Shown: one piece after another, positions 27,733 through 37,053 of the stretch | Position numbering within the stretch: position 1 is the first letter of the stretch | Layout of the letters: every line of letters starts with the position of its first letter | DNA from: Clostridium saudiense | Lineage (GTDB): Bacteria > Bacillota > Clostridia > Clostridiales > Clostridiaceae | Assembly: GCF_000577815.1 (NCBI RefSeq) | Contig: NZ_CBYM010000034.1 | Location: forward strand, 1 to 37,168 | Direction: 5' to 3' | Length of the DNA: 37,168 nucleotides | Notes under the pieces: generated by a model | Told to the model about the DNA's origin: nothing | The model's database searches: none | What the model saw: the letters and a program-made list of their open reading frames with translations, nothing else | Program-made: the position numbers and the translations under genes

Positions 27733-30700
27733 ATGAAAAAGATAGTATCGTGTACTATTGCAACTGCTTTAGCTACTACAAATTTAACTACTGTATCTGC
27801 AGATACTATAAAATCTGTAACAAAAATAGATGATTCTATTAATGCTAATATTAATGAAGAAGCTAATAGCTCAGTAGATGTTACCATAGAAGATATAGAG
27901 AAAATTGAAGGTTCATCTGAGGAAGGAATGGTAACAGAAAATAATAATGATTCGACAGATTTAGGAGATGAAGTTGTAGAAACAGAAGGTACTGAAAAGG
28001 AAACAACTTCTAATAATGAAGCTGATGAAATGATGAATGAAGGTATATTAAATTCAGAACAATCTTCAGAATTAAATTCAGAGGCTAGCGAAGTAGATAG
28101 CAAAGAGAGTGAGCAACAAGAACTTTCAAAATCTAATGATTCTACATATTTACAATCAGCTAAAAGATATGGGAAATTAGAATTTGATATGAATTTTGCA
28201 ATGCCAATATCAAATACAGATTCTATGAAGCTTAAAATAAGTAAAGAGAATCAAGAGATTGGAGTAATAACTGATTTATCTGTTGAAGAAGGAACTTTCA
28301 GCAATGGTGCAACTTATAAAATTGAAACGTTAAATTCAAAGAAGTTACCGTTAGAAAGTGGAGATAATGATATTTACTTCTTACATATAACAATAGAAAA
28401 ATTAGAACTTGGAACATATAGTGCAGAAATTACTGCTGAAAGTTATGTAGATACTACGGTTGAAAATATAGAAATAATGGATTTCTCAAAGAGAGTTATT
28501 TTAGGAAATAGTAGTAATGAAGCTTTAAAATATAATGGAGTATTTTTAGCTGGTGATGTAAATGGTGATGGAAAAATCGATATGGGTGACTATGAACTTA
28601 TATTTGAAAATATCGGATCATCATATAACTCAAAATATGATGTAAATAAAGACGGAAAAATTGACATTGCTGATTTAACTTATGTTAATGAAAATATTGG
28701 ATTAAGCCAAGGTCAAGTAGTAATTGAAAATACTGATGCAATCCTTGATGTTAATAATGTTAACGTAGATGAAAGTAAATTTGAGTTAGAATTTGGAGAT
28801 AACTTAAAAGATATATTCTTAGATAATGAGAAATCAATAGGAATTGCGAAAAATGATGGACAGGCTCCTAGTAAAGAATCACCATTAGTTATTGATATTG
28901 ATTTATCAAGTGCTATGAGGAAAAATGGAGTAGCTAGAACTGGAAATGGCAATGAAGCTGTAGAAATGGAGAAAATAGTATTAAAGGCTCCTGAAAACTC
29001 TATTAATGCAAATGCGGGAATGCCAGAGGCAGGAAGTATAACTTATACTGATGAAAATGGTGTTCAACAAACAATTGAATTTAATAGCAATTCAAGTGAT
29101 GTTTCAACAGCATCAGTATATTCAAGAAGCGTGGATGGGGATATAGTTATTGATTTAGGAACTCAAGTTGCTGTTAAACAGATTTCTATAAATGTAACAG
29201 CAAATAGAGGAAATAAAAATATTTCTGAAATAGCAAAAATTGAGTTTTTAAATAATGTATATAAGGAAGTTCCAGCTCCAAATATGAACATTCCTACAAT
29301 AAAAACTTTAGAAACATCAACAAAATTGCATGATGAAAGAATAACAATATCATGGGAAGCGCAACCAAATGTAACATCATATGAAGTAATGTATCAAAAA
29401 CTTGATGCTAATGGAAAAGTTGTTAGTACAAAGAAGCTTCAAACAAACGAAACAAATATAAATATATTAGATAAGGATATTAAGCCTTACGACTTATATA
29501 GAGTAAGTATTCAATCATTAAATGGTGAATGGAGCAGTGGTTACTTAAGTGAAGATGATGTACCATCAGCTTTTGATGGAAAGGCAGATAACGTAGATGC
29601 TGACTTTAATCCAATTGATAGTTACTACAATGGTGATAAGGGAAGTGTATCAGAAATACAAGTTGTTCCATTAAATTCACCAGAGCCACCAAGAAACTTA
29701 ACAACAGAGCAAGGATATAAGTCATTTACAGTAAGCTGGGAAGAGCATTCTGAAGCAAGAGACTTTGATATTTACTATAGAAAAATTGGTGATGAAAATA
29801 AAAATTGGATAAAAGCAAATGATAATAATAAAGAAGTTGCTGAAGGTAGCCAAGATATTACTAATCCAGATAAGAGTAAATTAGTAAGAAGTCATAGCTA
29901 TACAGTTAATGGGCTTGAAGATAATGTTTCTTATGAAGTAAGACTTACAGCAACTAACCATTTAGGTACAAGTGAAATGTCTAAGACATATATAGCAAGT
30001 ACAACATCAGTTAATCCACCAGTAATGCAAGAGTACAAGCTTATAAATAGACCAACAGATGAAAATGAAATTGGTACTACACATATCATTGATGTACGTA
30101 ATAAGCTAGATGCTGATGGATGGGCAACTCAAGATGATTACTTACATTATGACTCTGAATATGCATTAGTTGATGGAGACTTTACTACTGAATGGAAGGT
30201 TGATAACTGGGATACAGGAGCTAGTTATGGAGCTGATAGAGGTTCAGAGATTACATTTGATGATACTTATACAATAGGCTCAATAGGAATTGGACAAACT
30301 TTAGAAAAAGGAAATTATATGGGCTTATATAAAGTTAAGGTTACTTATTGGGATGAAAATGGTGATAAACAAGTAGTTTATACAGAATCAATAACTGAAA
30401 AGTCTTCTAATGGACATAATTATTATATTGTAAAATTACAAGAACCAATAACTACAAATAAAATAAAGGTAGATACATCTGGATATGGTGGAAGTATACA
30501 AAGAATATCAGAGCTTAAATTCTATGAGTATGATAGCTTAGCAGATGATATAAAAGATTTATATGAAGATGATTTAAGATTAGTTCTTAAAGATACAGTA
30601 ACTCAAGATATGTTAGATGAGTTAGCAGAGAGATTAAATACTCCAGATCCTATTTGTGGTGAATATCATCCAGAAAAGTCTGTTTTAGAAAAGGAATTAG

Positions 30701-33700
30701 ATATTGCACAAAAGTTATTTAATGATAAGGAAGTTTCAGAAAAAATAACAACTCTTGATGCTAGTATCAGAACTGATAATGAAGGACCATCTTTAGGAAT
30801 GGAAAATAGTTATCAATCATTAGGAAGTGTTGCAAGACCTTCAGTTGATGATGATGGAACAGCTAAGCAAATAGCTGTATATATGGGTTCATCTGATCCT
30901 AATACAAAGGTTGATATAGTATTCTTACAAAATTATGGACAACCAGGAGAATATATAAGTAAGGTTTATACAATATCACCTGGTAGAACTGAAATAACTA
31001 TTCCAACAATTATTTCTGCCGATGTAGAAAAGGGTGGTCAAGTTATGGCTAGAGTTACTCAAGGTTCTACAACTGCAAATGTACAAATACGTTTAAGTGG
31101 AGTTACAGAAATTCCTCATTTAAATGTTAATAATTTAATAAATGATGATTCTAAGGAAAGTGAAGTTAAAGATAAGATTAGAACTTACATATCAGAATTA
31201 AGAACATATATGTCTGATATTAAGACACTTTACCCAACTCAAGTTAGTGATAAGGATAAGATAAATAATATATATCTTTATGATGAACAAACATCACCTT
31301 TAAATACAACAGATATTGAAGGAGATAGATTTACTCTTACATTACCTGCATCAGAAATACTAAGAGGTATAGAAAGTGGGTTAGAAGGTGATACAGAAGC
31401 TCAAGTAAATAGAGTTTATGATGCACTTTTAGCTTGGGAGCAAGAAGTACAAGTTGGTTTTGCTAAGAAAGGTGTATTTGAAGAAGTTCAAGACTTTAAT
31501 GGAAATGGTCAAATTGATGAAGAAGACCAAGCATATTTCAAAAAGCATAGAGCACCACTTACAAGATTAAATATTAAGTATCAAAGAATGATGATGGGAG
31601 CAGCGGCTTATGCATCAAGTCACCATATAGGTGTTGGATTTGGTTCAGCACAATATATTCAAGGTGTTCCTTATAAATTTGATGATGCTGGAAATGTTAT
31701 AAATGCAAGTGAAGCACACCTTTATGGAGGTTTAATAGGCCATGAAATGGGTCACTGTATGGATATTGGAGATAGACTTTATCCAGAAACAAGTAATAAC
31801 TTAATGACTGCAATAACTGGAACTATGTTAGATGAAGATAGTCCATATGCATCAGCAATGAAAGATTTATATAAGAAGGTAACTTCAAATACTATAGGAT
31901 TATCTACTGATAGAACTGTTGTAGTAAACATGCTATGGCAACCATACCTAGCATATGAAGATGACAGTACTTATAAGATGTTATTTACAGATAATGATGC
32001 AGATTTAAGTAATGATTCATTCTATGCAAAATTAAATAGAGCATATAGAGAAATGACAGAAGAAGAAAGAGCTGATGGAGATAGAGATCAATGGTTAATA
32101 AGAATGACTTCAAAAGTTGCAGAAAAAGATTTAACTGATTTCTATGAAGCTCATGGAATAGTGGCAAATGCTACAACTTTAAAATATGTATCTCAATTCC
32201 CTAAAGAAACTAGAAAGATTCAATATATAAATGATGAAGCTAGAAGAAGAAGAATGGAAGGAACTGCAGATATGGAAGCAGGAACTACACTTTCAGCTAG
32301 TTTTGGCGTTGATTCTAAGGGAAATCAAATTGTAAGTGGTTCTTATGTAAATGATAAAAATGTTACTATTAATTTATCTGTAGATAAGAGCAATGATAAT
32401 ATCTTAGGATATGAAATTTATAGAAATGGTAAACCTTGTGGATTTATTGAAAGAGATAAGGCTTCTGCAGATACAGTTTATACTGATGTTGTTGATAATA
32501 TGAATAACAGAGTAGTAACTTATTCAGCAGTTGCATATGATTATAATTTAAATCCTACAAATACAGTTGAATTAGGAACTGTTAAGGTTAGACATGATGG
32601 TGGAGTTGCTAAGTCTAGTACGATTTTAACTACAAATACTATAAGTGTTGATGAAGGGCATAACGATATTCATTCATGTAATGAAAATGAAGATTTAAAA
32701 CTTGCATTAGATGATGACAATACTACTGCTTACGAAGGTAGAATGTTAACTAAGGATGAGTTTAATAGTTCAGTTCATTTAACTGAAATGAATCCAAATA
32801 ACGATCCATATGTAGTATTAGATACAACTGAAATGAAAACTTTAGTTGGTATTAAGTATACTGCACCAGTACAAACTTCAGGATTCATATTTAAGAAACA
32901 ATCTGTAGTAAGTACAGCTCTTAAGAAATATAAAATTGAAGTAAGTAAAGATGGTTCTAATTGGACAACTGTTAAGGAAGGAACATTAGATTTAACAGCA
33001 GATAATCCTACAGCTACAATTTACTTTGATAAAGAAGGGGTTACTGGAGGAAATCAATTAAATTCATATAATGCAAGATATGTTAAGGTTACAGCTCTTG
33101 GAACTAAGAGTATTTCGGCAGCAGAATTAGAAGTATTAACTCCTCCAGGAGATAATATTGAAATAGGTGTATCTGATGACAATATTAATTACAAAAATGG
33201 TATTGGAATATTAAAGGATAAATTTGTTTATCAAGTTGACAACCCTGATACTGCTGAAAATGAAGAAAAATCAATACCAGCAGGTTCAATAGTTATAACT
33301 GGGGAATATAGAGGAAATCCTGCATTCAATGTGCCTTTAGTATTAAATCAAAATGAAGAGCATATTGCAGATAAGTATAATGGAATACTTATGGCTGAAA
33401 TTCCTGATAATGGAGATTTAGAAGAAATATCAGAAGGTAACTGGATTTATTGGGTTGAACCACAAGATGCAGCAAATTTCATGACTGATAACACTGAGAT
33501 TTTTGCAGAATTATATAGAACAGATAGTGCTGATGCCTTAACTGGTGGTCAAAGACTTGTAAGTGATACATTTAAAATTGCAGTACCAGATAAATTACCA
33601 GAAATAGTATTATCTTCAGGTACTACTACAACAAGAAGCAAATCAAATGTTAAGACTTTTGAAATTAAGGAAAATGTAATTGAAAAAATTACTGAAACAA

Positions 33701-33705
33701 GATAA
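27733..33705 (+). CDS. Secreted multidomain M60-family zinc metalloprotease with a dockerin module
   Basis: This is a 1990-residue extracellular protease. In order: signal peptide (1-23, ending TVSA|DT); acidic Ser/Glu-rich linker (to about 145); beta domain (150-265); dockerin (274-323) with two EF-hand-like loops, GDVNGDGKIDMGD and YDVNKDGKIDIADL; discoidin-like region (330-510); two FN3 domains (about 517-620 and 650-760); F5/8C-type carbohydrate-binding domain (796-933); M60 accessory domain (1018-1136); M60 catalytic domain with H1337-E-M-G-H1341 and Glu1352, matching the gluzincin pattern HExxH-x(8,28)-E; FN3-like domain (about 1520-1630); F5/8C-type domain (1637-1805); C-terminal domain. 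M60 enzymes, including clostridial Zmp proteins, cut glycosylated mucin-type proteins. There is no LPXTG or SLH anchor, so the dockerin is the likely attachment device, and a cohesin-like LPXTG protein is encoded next. The start has AGGAGAGGTG. Domain limits are estimates. Confidence 0.9.
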   Translation: MKKIVSCTIATALATTNLTTVSADTIKSVTKIDDSINANINEEANSSVDVTIEDIEKIEGSSEEGMVTENNNDSTDLGDEVVETEGTEKETTSNNEADEMMNEGILNSEQSSELNSEASEVDSKESEQQELSKSNDSTYLQSAKRYGKLEFDMNFAMPISNTDSMKLKISKENQEIGVITDLSVEEGTFSNGATYKIETLNSKKLPLESGDNDIYFLHITIEKLELGTYSAEITAESYVDTTVENIEIMDFSKRVILGNSSNEALKYNGVFLAGDVNGDGKIDMGDYELIFENIGSSYNSKYDVNKDGKIDIADLTYVNENIGLSQGQVVIENTDAILDVNNVNVDESKFELEFGDNLKDIFLDNEKSIGIAKNDGQAPSKESPLVIDIDLSSAMRKNGVARTGNGNEAVEMEKIVLKAPENSINANAGMPEAGSITYTDENGVQQTIEFNSNSSDVSTASVYSRSVDGDIVIDLGTQVAVKQISINVTANRGNKNISEIAKIEFLNNVYKEVPAPNMNIPTIKTLETSTKLHDERITISWEAQPNVTSYEVMYQKLDANGKVVSTKKLQTNETNINILDKDIKPYDLYRVSIQSLNGEWSSGYLSEDDVPSAFDGKADNVDADFNPIDSYYNGDKGSVSEIQVVPLNSPEPPRNLTTEQGYKSFTVSWEEHSEARDFDIYYRKIGDENKNWIKANDNNKEVAEGSQDITNPDKSKLVRSHSYTVNGLEDNVSYEVRLTATNHLGTSEMSKTYIASTTSVNPPVMQEYKLINRPTDENEIGTTHIIDVRNKLDADGWATQDDYLHYDSEYALVDGDFTTEWKVDNWDTGASYGADRGSEITFDDTYTIGSIGIGQTLEKGNYMGLYKVKVTYWDENGDKQVVYTESITEKSSNGHNYYIVKLQEPITTNKIKVDTSGYGGSIQRISELKFYEYDSLADDIKDLYEDDLRLVLKDTVTQDMLDELAERLNTPDPICGEYHPEKSVLEKELDIAQKLFNDKEVSEKITTLDASIRTDNEGPSLGMENSYQSLGSVARPSVDDDGTAKQIAVYMGSSDPNTKVDIVFLQNYGQPGEYISKVYTISPGRTEITIPTIISADVEKGGQVMARVTQGSTTANVQIRLSGVTEIPHLNVNNLINDDSKESEVKDKIRTYISELRTYMSDIKTLYPTQVSDKDKINNIYLYDEQTSPLNTTDIEGDRFTLTLPASEILRGIESGLEGDTEAQVNRVYDALLAWEQEVQVGFAKKGVFEEVQDFNGNGQIDEEDQAYFKKHRAPLTRLNIKYQRMMMGAAAYASSHHIGVGFGSAQYIQGVPYKFDDAGNVINASEAHLYGGLIGHEMGHCMDIGDRLYPETSNNLMTAITGTMLDEDSPYASAMKDLYKKVTSNTIGLSTDRTVVVNMLWQPYLAYEDDSTYKMLFTDNDADLSNDSFYAKLNRAYREMTEEERADGDRDQWLIRMTSKVAEKDLTDFYEAHGIVANATTLKYVSQFPKETRKIQYINDEARRRRMEGTADMEAGTTLSASFGVDSKGNQIVSGSYVNDKNVTINLSVDKSNDNILGYEIYRNGKPCGFIERDKASADTVYTDVVDNMNNRVVTYSAVAYDYNLNPTNTVELGTVKVRHDGGVAKSSTILTTNTISVDEGHNDIHSCNENEDLKLALDDDNTTAYEGRMLTKDEFNSSVHLTEMNPNNDPYVVLDTTEMKTLVGIKYTAPVQTSGFIFKKQSVVSTALKKYKIEVSKDGSNWTTVKEGTLDLTADNPTATIYFDKEGVTGGNQLNSYNARYVKVTALGTKSISAAELEVLTPPGDNIEIGVSDDNINYKNGIGILKDKFVYQVDNPDTAENEEKSIPAGSIVITGEYRGNPAFNVPLVLNQNEEHIADKYNGILMAEIPDNGDLEEISEGNWIYWVEPQDAANFMTDNTEIFAELYRTDSADALTGGQRLVSDTFKIAVPDKLPEIVLSSGTTTTRSKSNVKTFEIKENVIEKITETR

Positions 33706-33840
33706 AGCTTAGCAAGCTTAGAGAGTGACAAGTTTTAAGTGGCAAGTCACAAGGTTAGCAAGTGACAAGTTATGGTTTAAATTCAGCTTAGCTGAATTTG
33801 AAAAAGTGTATTTGGAAGAAACTCCGCAAGGAGTTTCTAC
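33705..33840. repeat. Palindromic and direct repeat cluster between protease and scaffold genes
   Basis: Three copies of AGTGrCAAGT (33724, 33738, 33761) lie between small palindromes: AAGCTT-agc-AAGCTT (33705-33719), ATTCAGC-tta-GCTGAAT (33781-33797) and AGAAACTCC-gcaa-GGAGTTTCT (33817-33838). The last hairpin has no T tract. Further degenerate ACTAACT units follow at 33847-33868. It resembles an extragenic repeat element, and partial termination here could set the ratio of protease to scaffold. Confidence 0.6.
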
Positions 33841-33894
33841 TTAAACCACTAACTATTAGCTACTAACTCAAAACTAAAGTAATGGGGGGATAAA

Positions 33895-35412
33895 ATGAAA
33901 CCAGATAATTTTGAAAAAAAATCTGTTAGAAAAGCTAACAATAATAAATATAATAAAAGAATTGTAAGTTTAATTGCATTATCTGCAGTTGTTGTAAGTA
34001 CATGTGCAGTGACAAAAAATATTTCAGCAGATAATAAAGAAAAGAGTAGCAATGTCTCTGTTGAATTGAATGTTGAAAAGTTAGAAAGAGATAAAGTGAA
34101 GATAGAATTAGAAAACTTTACTCCTGTAATAAAATCATTACAATTAAGCTTAAAGATTGATGGTAATGCAAAGTTTAGAGAAGACAGCATTAAATGGCTT
34201 GTAGAATCATATGCAGATGAAAGTTCAAGTGATTTAAAAACTCATGTAAAAATGGGTAATGATAAAAAATCTATGGAGATATTCATAGTTTCAAGTGAAC
34301 CTTTAGTTAAAAATGGTGGAACAATAGAAATTTGTGAAATAAATGTTGAAAAAGATTCAGTAGGAAAATCAGCATATAGTATTGAAGCTAATGTTAATGC
34401 TGAAGGGGAATCTTATAGCTATGTAATTAACGATACAAATAGACAAGTTAGTGGAATTGATATGGCTAACTTAAGTGAAGAAAAATTAACTATAAATTCA
34501 CTACCAGTAATAAGCTTAAAAAATTCTCCTGCAATAGCTGATGGAATTATAATAGTATCTAAAGGTGACACTTTTGATGCAAAAAGTTATATTGAAGTTA
34601 ATGATGAAGAAGATGGAGAAATTTCAGTTGATGAGGTTACTGTAACTGGTAAAGTTGATACTAAGAAGGTTGGTACATATAGTATTAAATATTCAGTTAA
34701 TGATAGTGAAGGTGATGAGGTAACTTTAGTACAAACTGTTATGGTTGAAGAGGTCAATGCTAATAATGCAACTCCTCCAACAATTACTATTAACAATAAT
34801 GGACAAGGAGATGGAAAATTAGTTGTTACTGAAGGTAAGGTAGGAAATTTACTTGATTTAATAACTGCAGTTGACTATTTAGGAAGAACTATTAATGTTA
34901 ATATAGAAGGAAATTATGACTTAAATGTAGCTGGAGAGTACAAGATTACATTAGTAGCTACTGATAGATTAGGAAATGAATCTAGAAAAGATATTGTATT
35001 AACTGTTGAGAAGGCACCAGTAGTTCCAGATCAACCAGATCAACCGACTCAACCGGATCAACCAGATCAACCGACTCAACCGGATCAACCAGATCAACCG
35101 ACTCAACCGGATCAACCAGAACAGCCAGGTCAACCAGATCAACCGACTCAACCGGATCAACCAGAACAGCCAGGTCAACCAGATGGATCAGGATCAGCAA
35201 ATAATAATGAAAATAATGGTACAAATAATAGTACAGATAATAATGGTACAAATAACAATACAACAAGTAATAATATAACAAATACTGATAGTGAGAAGAA
35301 AAATGAACTTCCTAAGACAGGGCAAGGAGTATTCTATGGAGTAATAGTAGCTATAGCAGCTGCTATTATAGGAAGTGGAATATACTTAGTTACAAAAAAG
35401 AAAAAGAAATAA
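33895..35412 (+). CDS. LPXTG-anchored surface protein with cohesin-like and Ig-like domains (putative scaffold)
   Basis: This 505-residue wall protein starts with a basic tail and signal peptide (cleavage after NISA, residue 45). Residues 53-190 form a beta-sandwich that resembles a cohesin (NVSVELNV, VKIELENFTPVIKSLQLSLK, MEIFIVSSEPLVKNGGTIEI). Two Ig-like domains of the DUF5011 type follow (about 203-286 and 292-372, GTYSIKYSVNDSEGDEV and GEYKITLVATDRLGNES). Next are a Pro/Gln/Asp repeat stalk (378-430), an Asn/Thr-rich linker, LPKTG at 472-476, a membrane segment and a Lys tail, so sortase should fix it to peptidoglycan. The ATG follows GGGGGGAT. Directly downstream of a dockerin-bearing M60 protease, it is the best candidate for its docking partner. 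The cohesin call rests on pattern only; a carbohydrate-binding domain of the same fold is the alternative. Confidence 0.85.
   Translation: MKPDNFEKKSVRKANNNKYNKRIVSLIALSAVVVSTCAVTKNISADNKEKSSNVSVELNVEKLERDKVKIELENFTPVIKSLQLSLKIDGNAKFREDSIKWLVESYADESSSDLKTHVKMGNDKKSMEIFIVSSEPLVKNGGTIEICEINVEKDSVGKSAYSIEANVNAEGESYSYVINDTNRQVSGIDMANLSEEKLTINSLPVISLKNSPAIADGIIIVSKGDTFDAKSYIEVNDEEDGEISVDEVTVTGKVDTKKVGTYSIKYSVNDSEGDEVTLVQTVMVEEVNANNATPPTITINNNGQGDGKLVVTEGKVGNLLDLITAVDYLGRTINVNIEGNYDLNVAGEYKITLVATDRLGNESRKDIVLTVEKAPVVPDQPDQPTQPDQPDQPTQPDQPDQPTQPDQPEQPGQPDQPTQPDQPEQPGQPDGSGSANNNENNGTNNSTDNNGTNNNTTSNNITNTDSEKKNELPKTGQGVFYGVIVAIAAAIIGSGIYLVTKKKKK
35041..35184 (+). repeat. Nested in-frame tandem repeats encoding the Pro-rich stalk
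   Basis: Two exact 27-base units (35041-35067, 35068-35094; peptide QPTQPDQPD) are followed by two exact 45-base units (35095-35139, 35140-35184; peptide QPTQPDQPEQPGQPD). The longer unit is the shorter one with an 18-base insertion. Identity at DNA level indicates recent unequal exchange and likely length variation between strains. Confidence 0.95.
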
Positions 35413-35432
35413 ATAGTTTTAAGTGATTTAAA

Positions 35433-35482
35433 TAGCTCTTTAGGATGCAGCATAATGTTGCATCCTAGAGGGCTACTTATTT
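35433..35482 (+). terminator. Terminator after the LPXTG protein gene
   Basis: A 17-bp stem (35433-35449 with 35459-35475, two G-U pairs) is followed by a T-rich tract. The region to 35666 holds only leader sequence of the next gene. Confidence 0.85.
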
Positions 35483-35666
35483 TTATAACAAGGTAAATAA
35501 TATAAGGAGTAATAAACTGAACTATTTGAATAATATGGAGTTTTAGCTGGAAATTAACCTCATGTTAACCAATTTAATCAAAATAATGGTTATTATATTT
35601 TTAGTAGGGAAAAACTAAAATCGTTAAATTATTAAATTGTTAAAAGTATGAGGGAGGAAATTAACA

Positions 35667-36476
35667 ATGCATAGGTTTAAAAAAATAGGGATAATAGCAT
35701 CATTAGTGGCAACTATGACTTTTAGTATGGTGGCATGTTCTAGCAATAATCTAGAAGAGGGGAATGAAACAATAGATACAGCAGTAGCTAGTAATGAAGC
35801 ATCACAAGAAACATCTACGGCAAAGTATATATTTATGTTTATTGGGGATGGAATGTCTTATCCACAAGTAAATGGTGCACAAATATATAACGGAACAGTT
35901 GATAATGAGGATTCAGTTGAATTAACAAGATTAGGATTTACTGAATTCCCAGTTACAGGCTCAGCATCAACTCAAGACTCAACATCATTTGCACCAGACT
36001 CAGCTTCAACAGCTACATCAATAGCTTCAGGAGTTAAAACACATAGTGGAGTTATAGGGTTAGAAGCTGATAAAACTACAGAAGTAACAACAATAGCTGA
36101 ACAATTAAAAGAAAAGGGATATAAGGTTGGGATAGTTTCAACAGTTACATTAAACCATGCTACTCCAGCAGCGTTTTATGCTAATGTAGAATCGAGAAAT
36201 AGTTATTATGATATAGCACTTCAAATGGCAGATAATGATTTTGATTACTTTGCAGGTGGGGAATTGGGGCAACCTACAGGTAAAGATAAAGATCAAAGAG
36301 ATATTTATGAAATATTAGAGGAAAAGGGATATACAGTAACTAGAGATAAAGATGAAATATTATCTCTTGACAACGAAAGTGGAAAGGTGTATGCAATTAA
36401 TCCAGAGTTAGTTGGTGGAGCTATGGAATATAGCATTGACATGGATGAAGATTCGTTAAAATTAAGTGATTTAGTT
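35667..36476 (+). pseudogene. Alkaline phosphatase lipoprotein, truncated at its 3' end
   Basis: The start MHRFKKIGIIASLVATMTFSMVAC is a lipoprotein signal with lipobox SMVAC. The mature part matches the PhoA-type alkaline phosphatase family: IFMFIGDGMSYPQVNGAQIY (metal-binding Asp), PDSASTATSIASGVKTHSG (catalytic Ser) and STVTLNHATPAAFYANV. The homology stops near residue 270 (DEDSLKLSDLVS), about half the usual length, just before the expected region with the second set of metal ligands. The frame then runs into unrelated hydrophobic residues to 36581, because from about 36475 the DNA is the 3' part of a different gene in another frame. A protein from this frame would lack metal sites and should be inactive. 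GGGAGG precedes the ATG. Confidence 0.85.
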
Positions 36477-36912
36477 AGCATCTCTTATTTATTCTGGATA
36501 TCAAAATTTAAATTTAACTTTAATATATCAAGCTGGTATTTATTTATTTATTTATTTATCATGTTCAGGAGCTATACTTGATTTAGCAATTGATATATCA
36601 GCAGCCGTAGAAGAGGTAGTTGATAAAAAACCTGATATATCTAGGAAGGAAATATTATTATCAGGCCTTAATGTAGGTAGGTCAGTTGTTGGCTCTCAAA
36701 CTACAACTTTACTTTTAGCTTATATGGGGAGTTTTATTGGAGTAATGATGGTTTATATGGCACAAGGGACTCCGCTTATGAGTATATTAAATACAAAATT
36801 TATTTCATCTGAAATAGTACAAACATTTGTAGGATGTATAGGTCTTGTTATAGTATCACCTTTAACATCTCTAATCTGTAGTATAATTTATACAAAAAAA
36901 CATAAGCTTTAA
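36475..36912 (+). pseudogene. YibE/F-family membrane protein, C-terminal fragment
   Basis: In a frame different from the phosphatase, codons from about 36475 read SLIYSGYQNLNLTLIYQAGIYLF, then CSGAILDLAIDISAAVEEV, SRKEILLSGLNVGRSVVGSQTTTLLLAYMGS, and end PLTSLICSIIYTKKHKL. This is the C-terminal half of a YibE/F-like integral membrane protein, a family of unknown function often annotated as transporters. Stops at 36457 and 36463 close the frame upstream, and the N-terminal half is absent. An internal ATG at 36724 has no ribosome binding site. The join at about 36475 is thus the scar of a deletion, or an assembly error. Confidence 0.75.
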
Positions 36913-36960
36913 AATTTAGACCCAAATGGTGAAGAAGTTTGACTATTTGGGTCTAAATTT
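36912..36960. terminator. Terminator after YibE/F fragment
   Basis: A perfect 16-bp stem (36912-36927 with 36945-36960), with AAATTTAGACCC in its arm, lies directly at the end of the YibE/F frame, as expected for that gene's original terminator. Confidence 0.8.
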
Positions 36961-37044
36961 ATTGTAATATATAGTTTTCAATATTCATTTAACAATAATT
37001 ATATAAATATTACAATAAATTGTACTGTTTACATTATTGTTTAT

Positions 37045-37053
37045 TGTTATAAT
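37045..37053 (+). promoter_or_regulatory. Extended -10 promoter near window end
   Basis: TGTTATAAT is identical to the element before glmS. A second extended -10, TGATATAAT, lies at 37124-37132. They probably drive a gene beyond the window; 36961-37168 itself holds no coding frame I can support. Confidence 0.4.

Noticed and set aside
27699..28103. 134-codon minus-strand frame opposite the protease start
   Set aside because: It mirrors the Ser/Glu-rich codons of the protease linker and has no ribosome binding site; a shadow of the real gene.
35041..35184. CRISPR-like array
   Set aside because: Repeats are directly adjacent with no spacers and are in frame within the LPXTG gene, so they are coding tandem repeats.
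34982..35281. 99-codon minus-strand frame over the Pro-rich repeats
   Set aside because: The repetitive Val-Asp-Leu/Leu-Tyr composition results from reading the stalk and Asn-rich linker backwards; there is no initiation signal.
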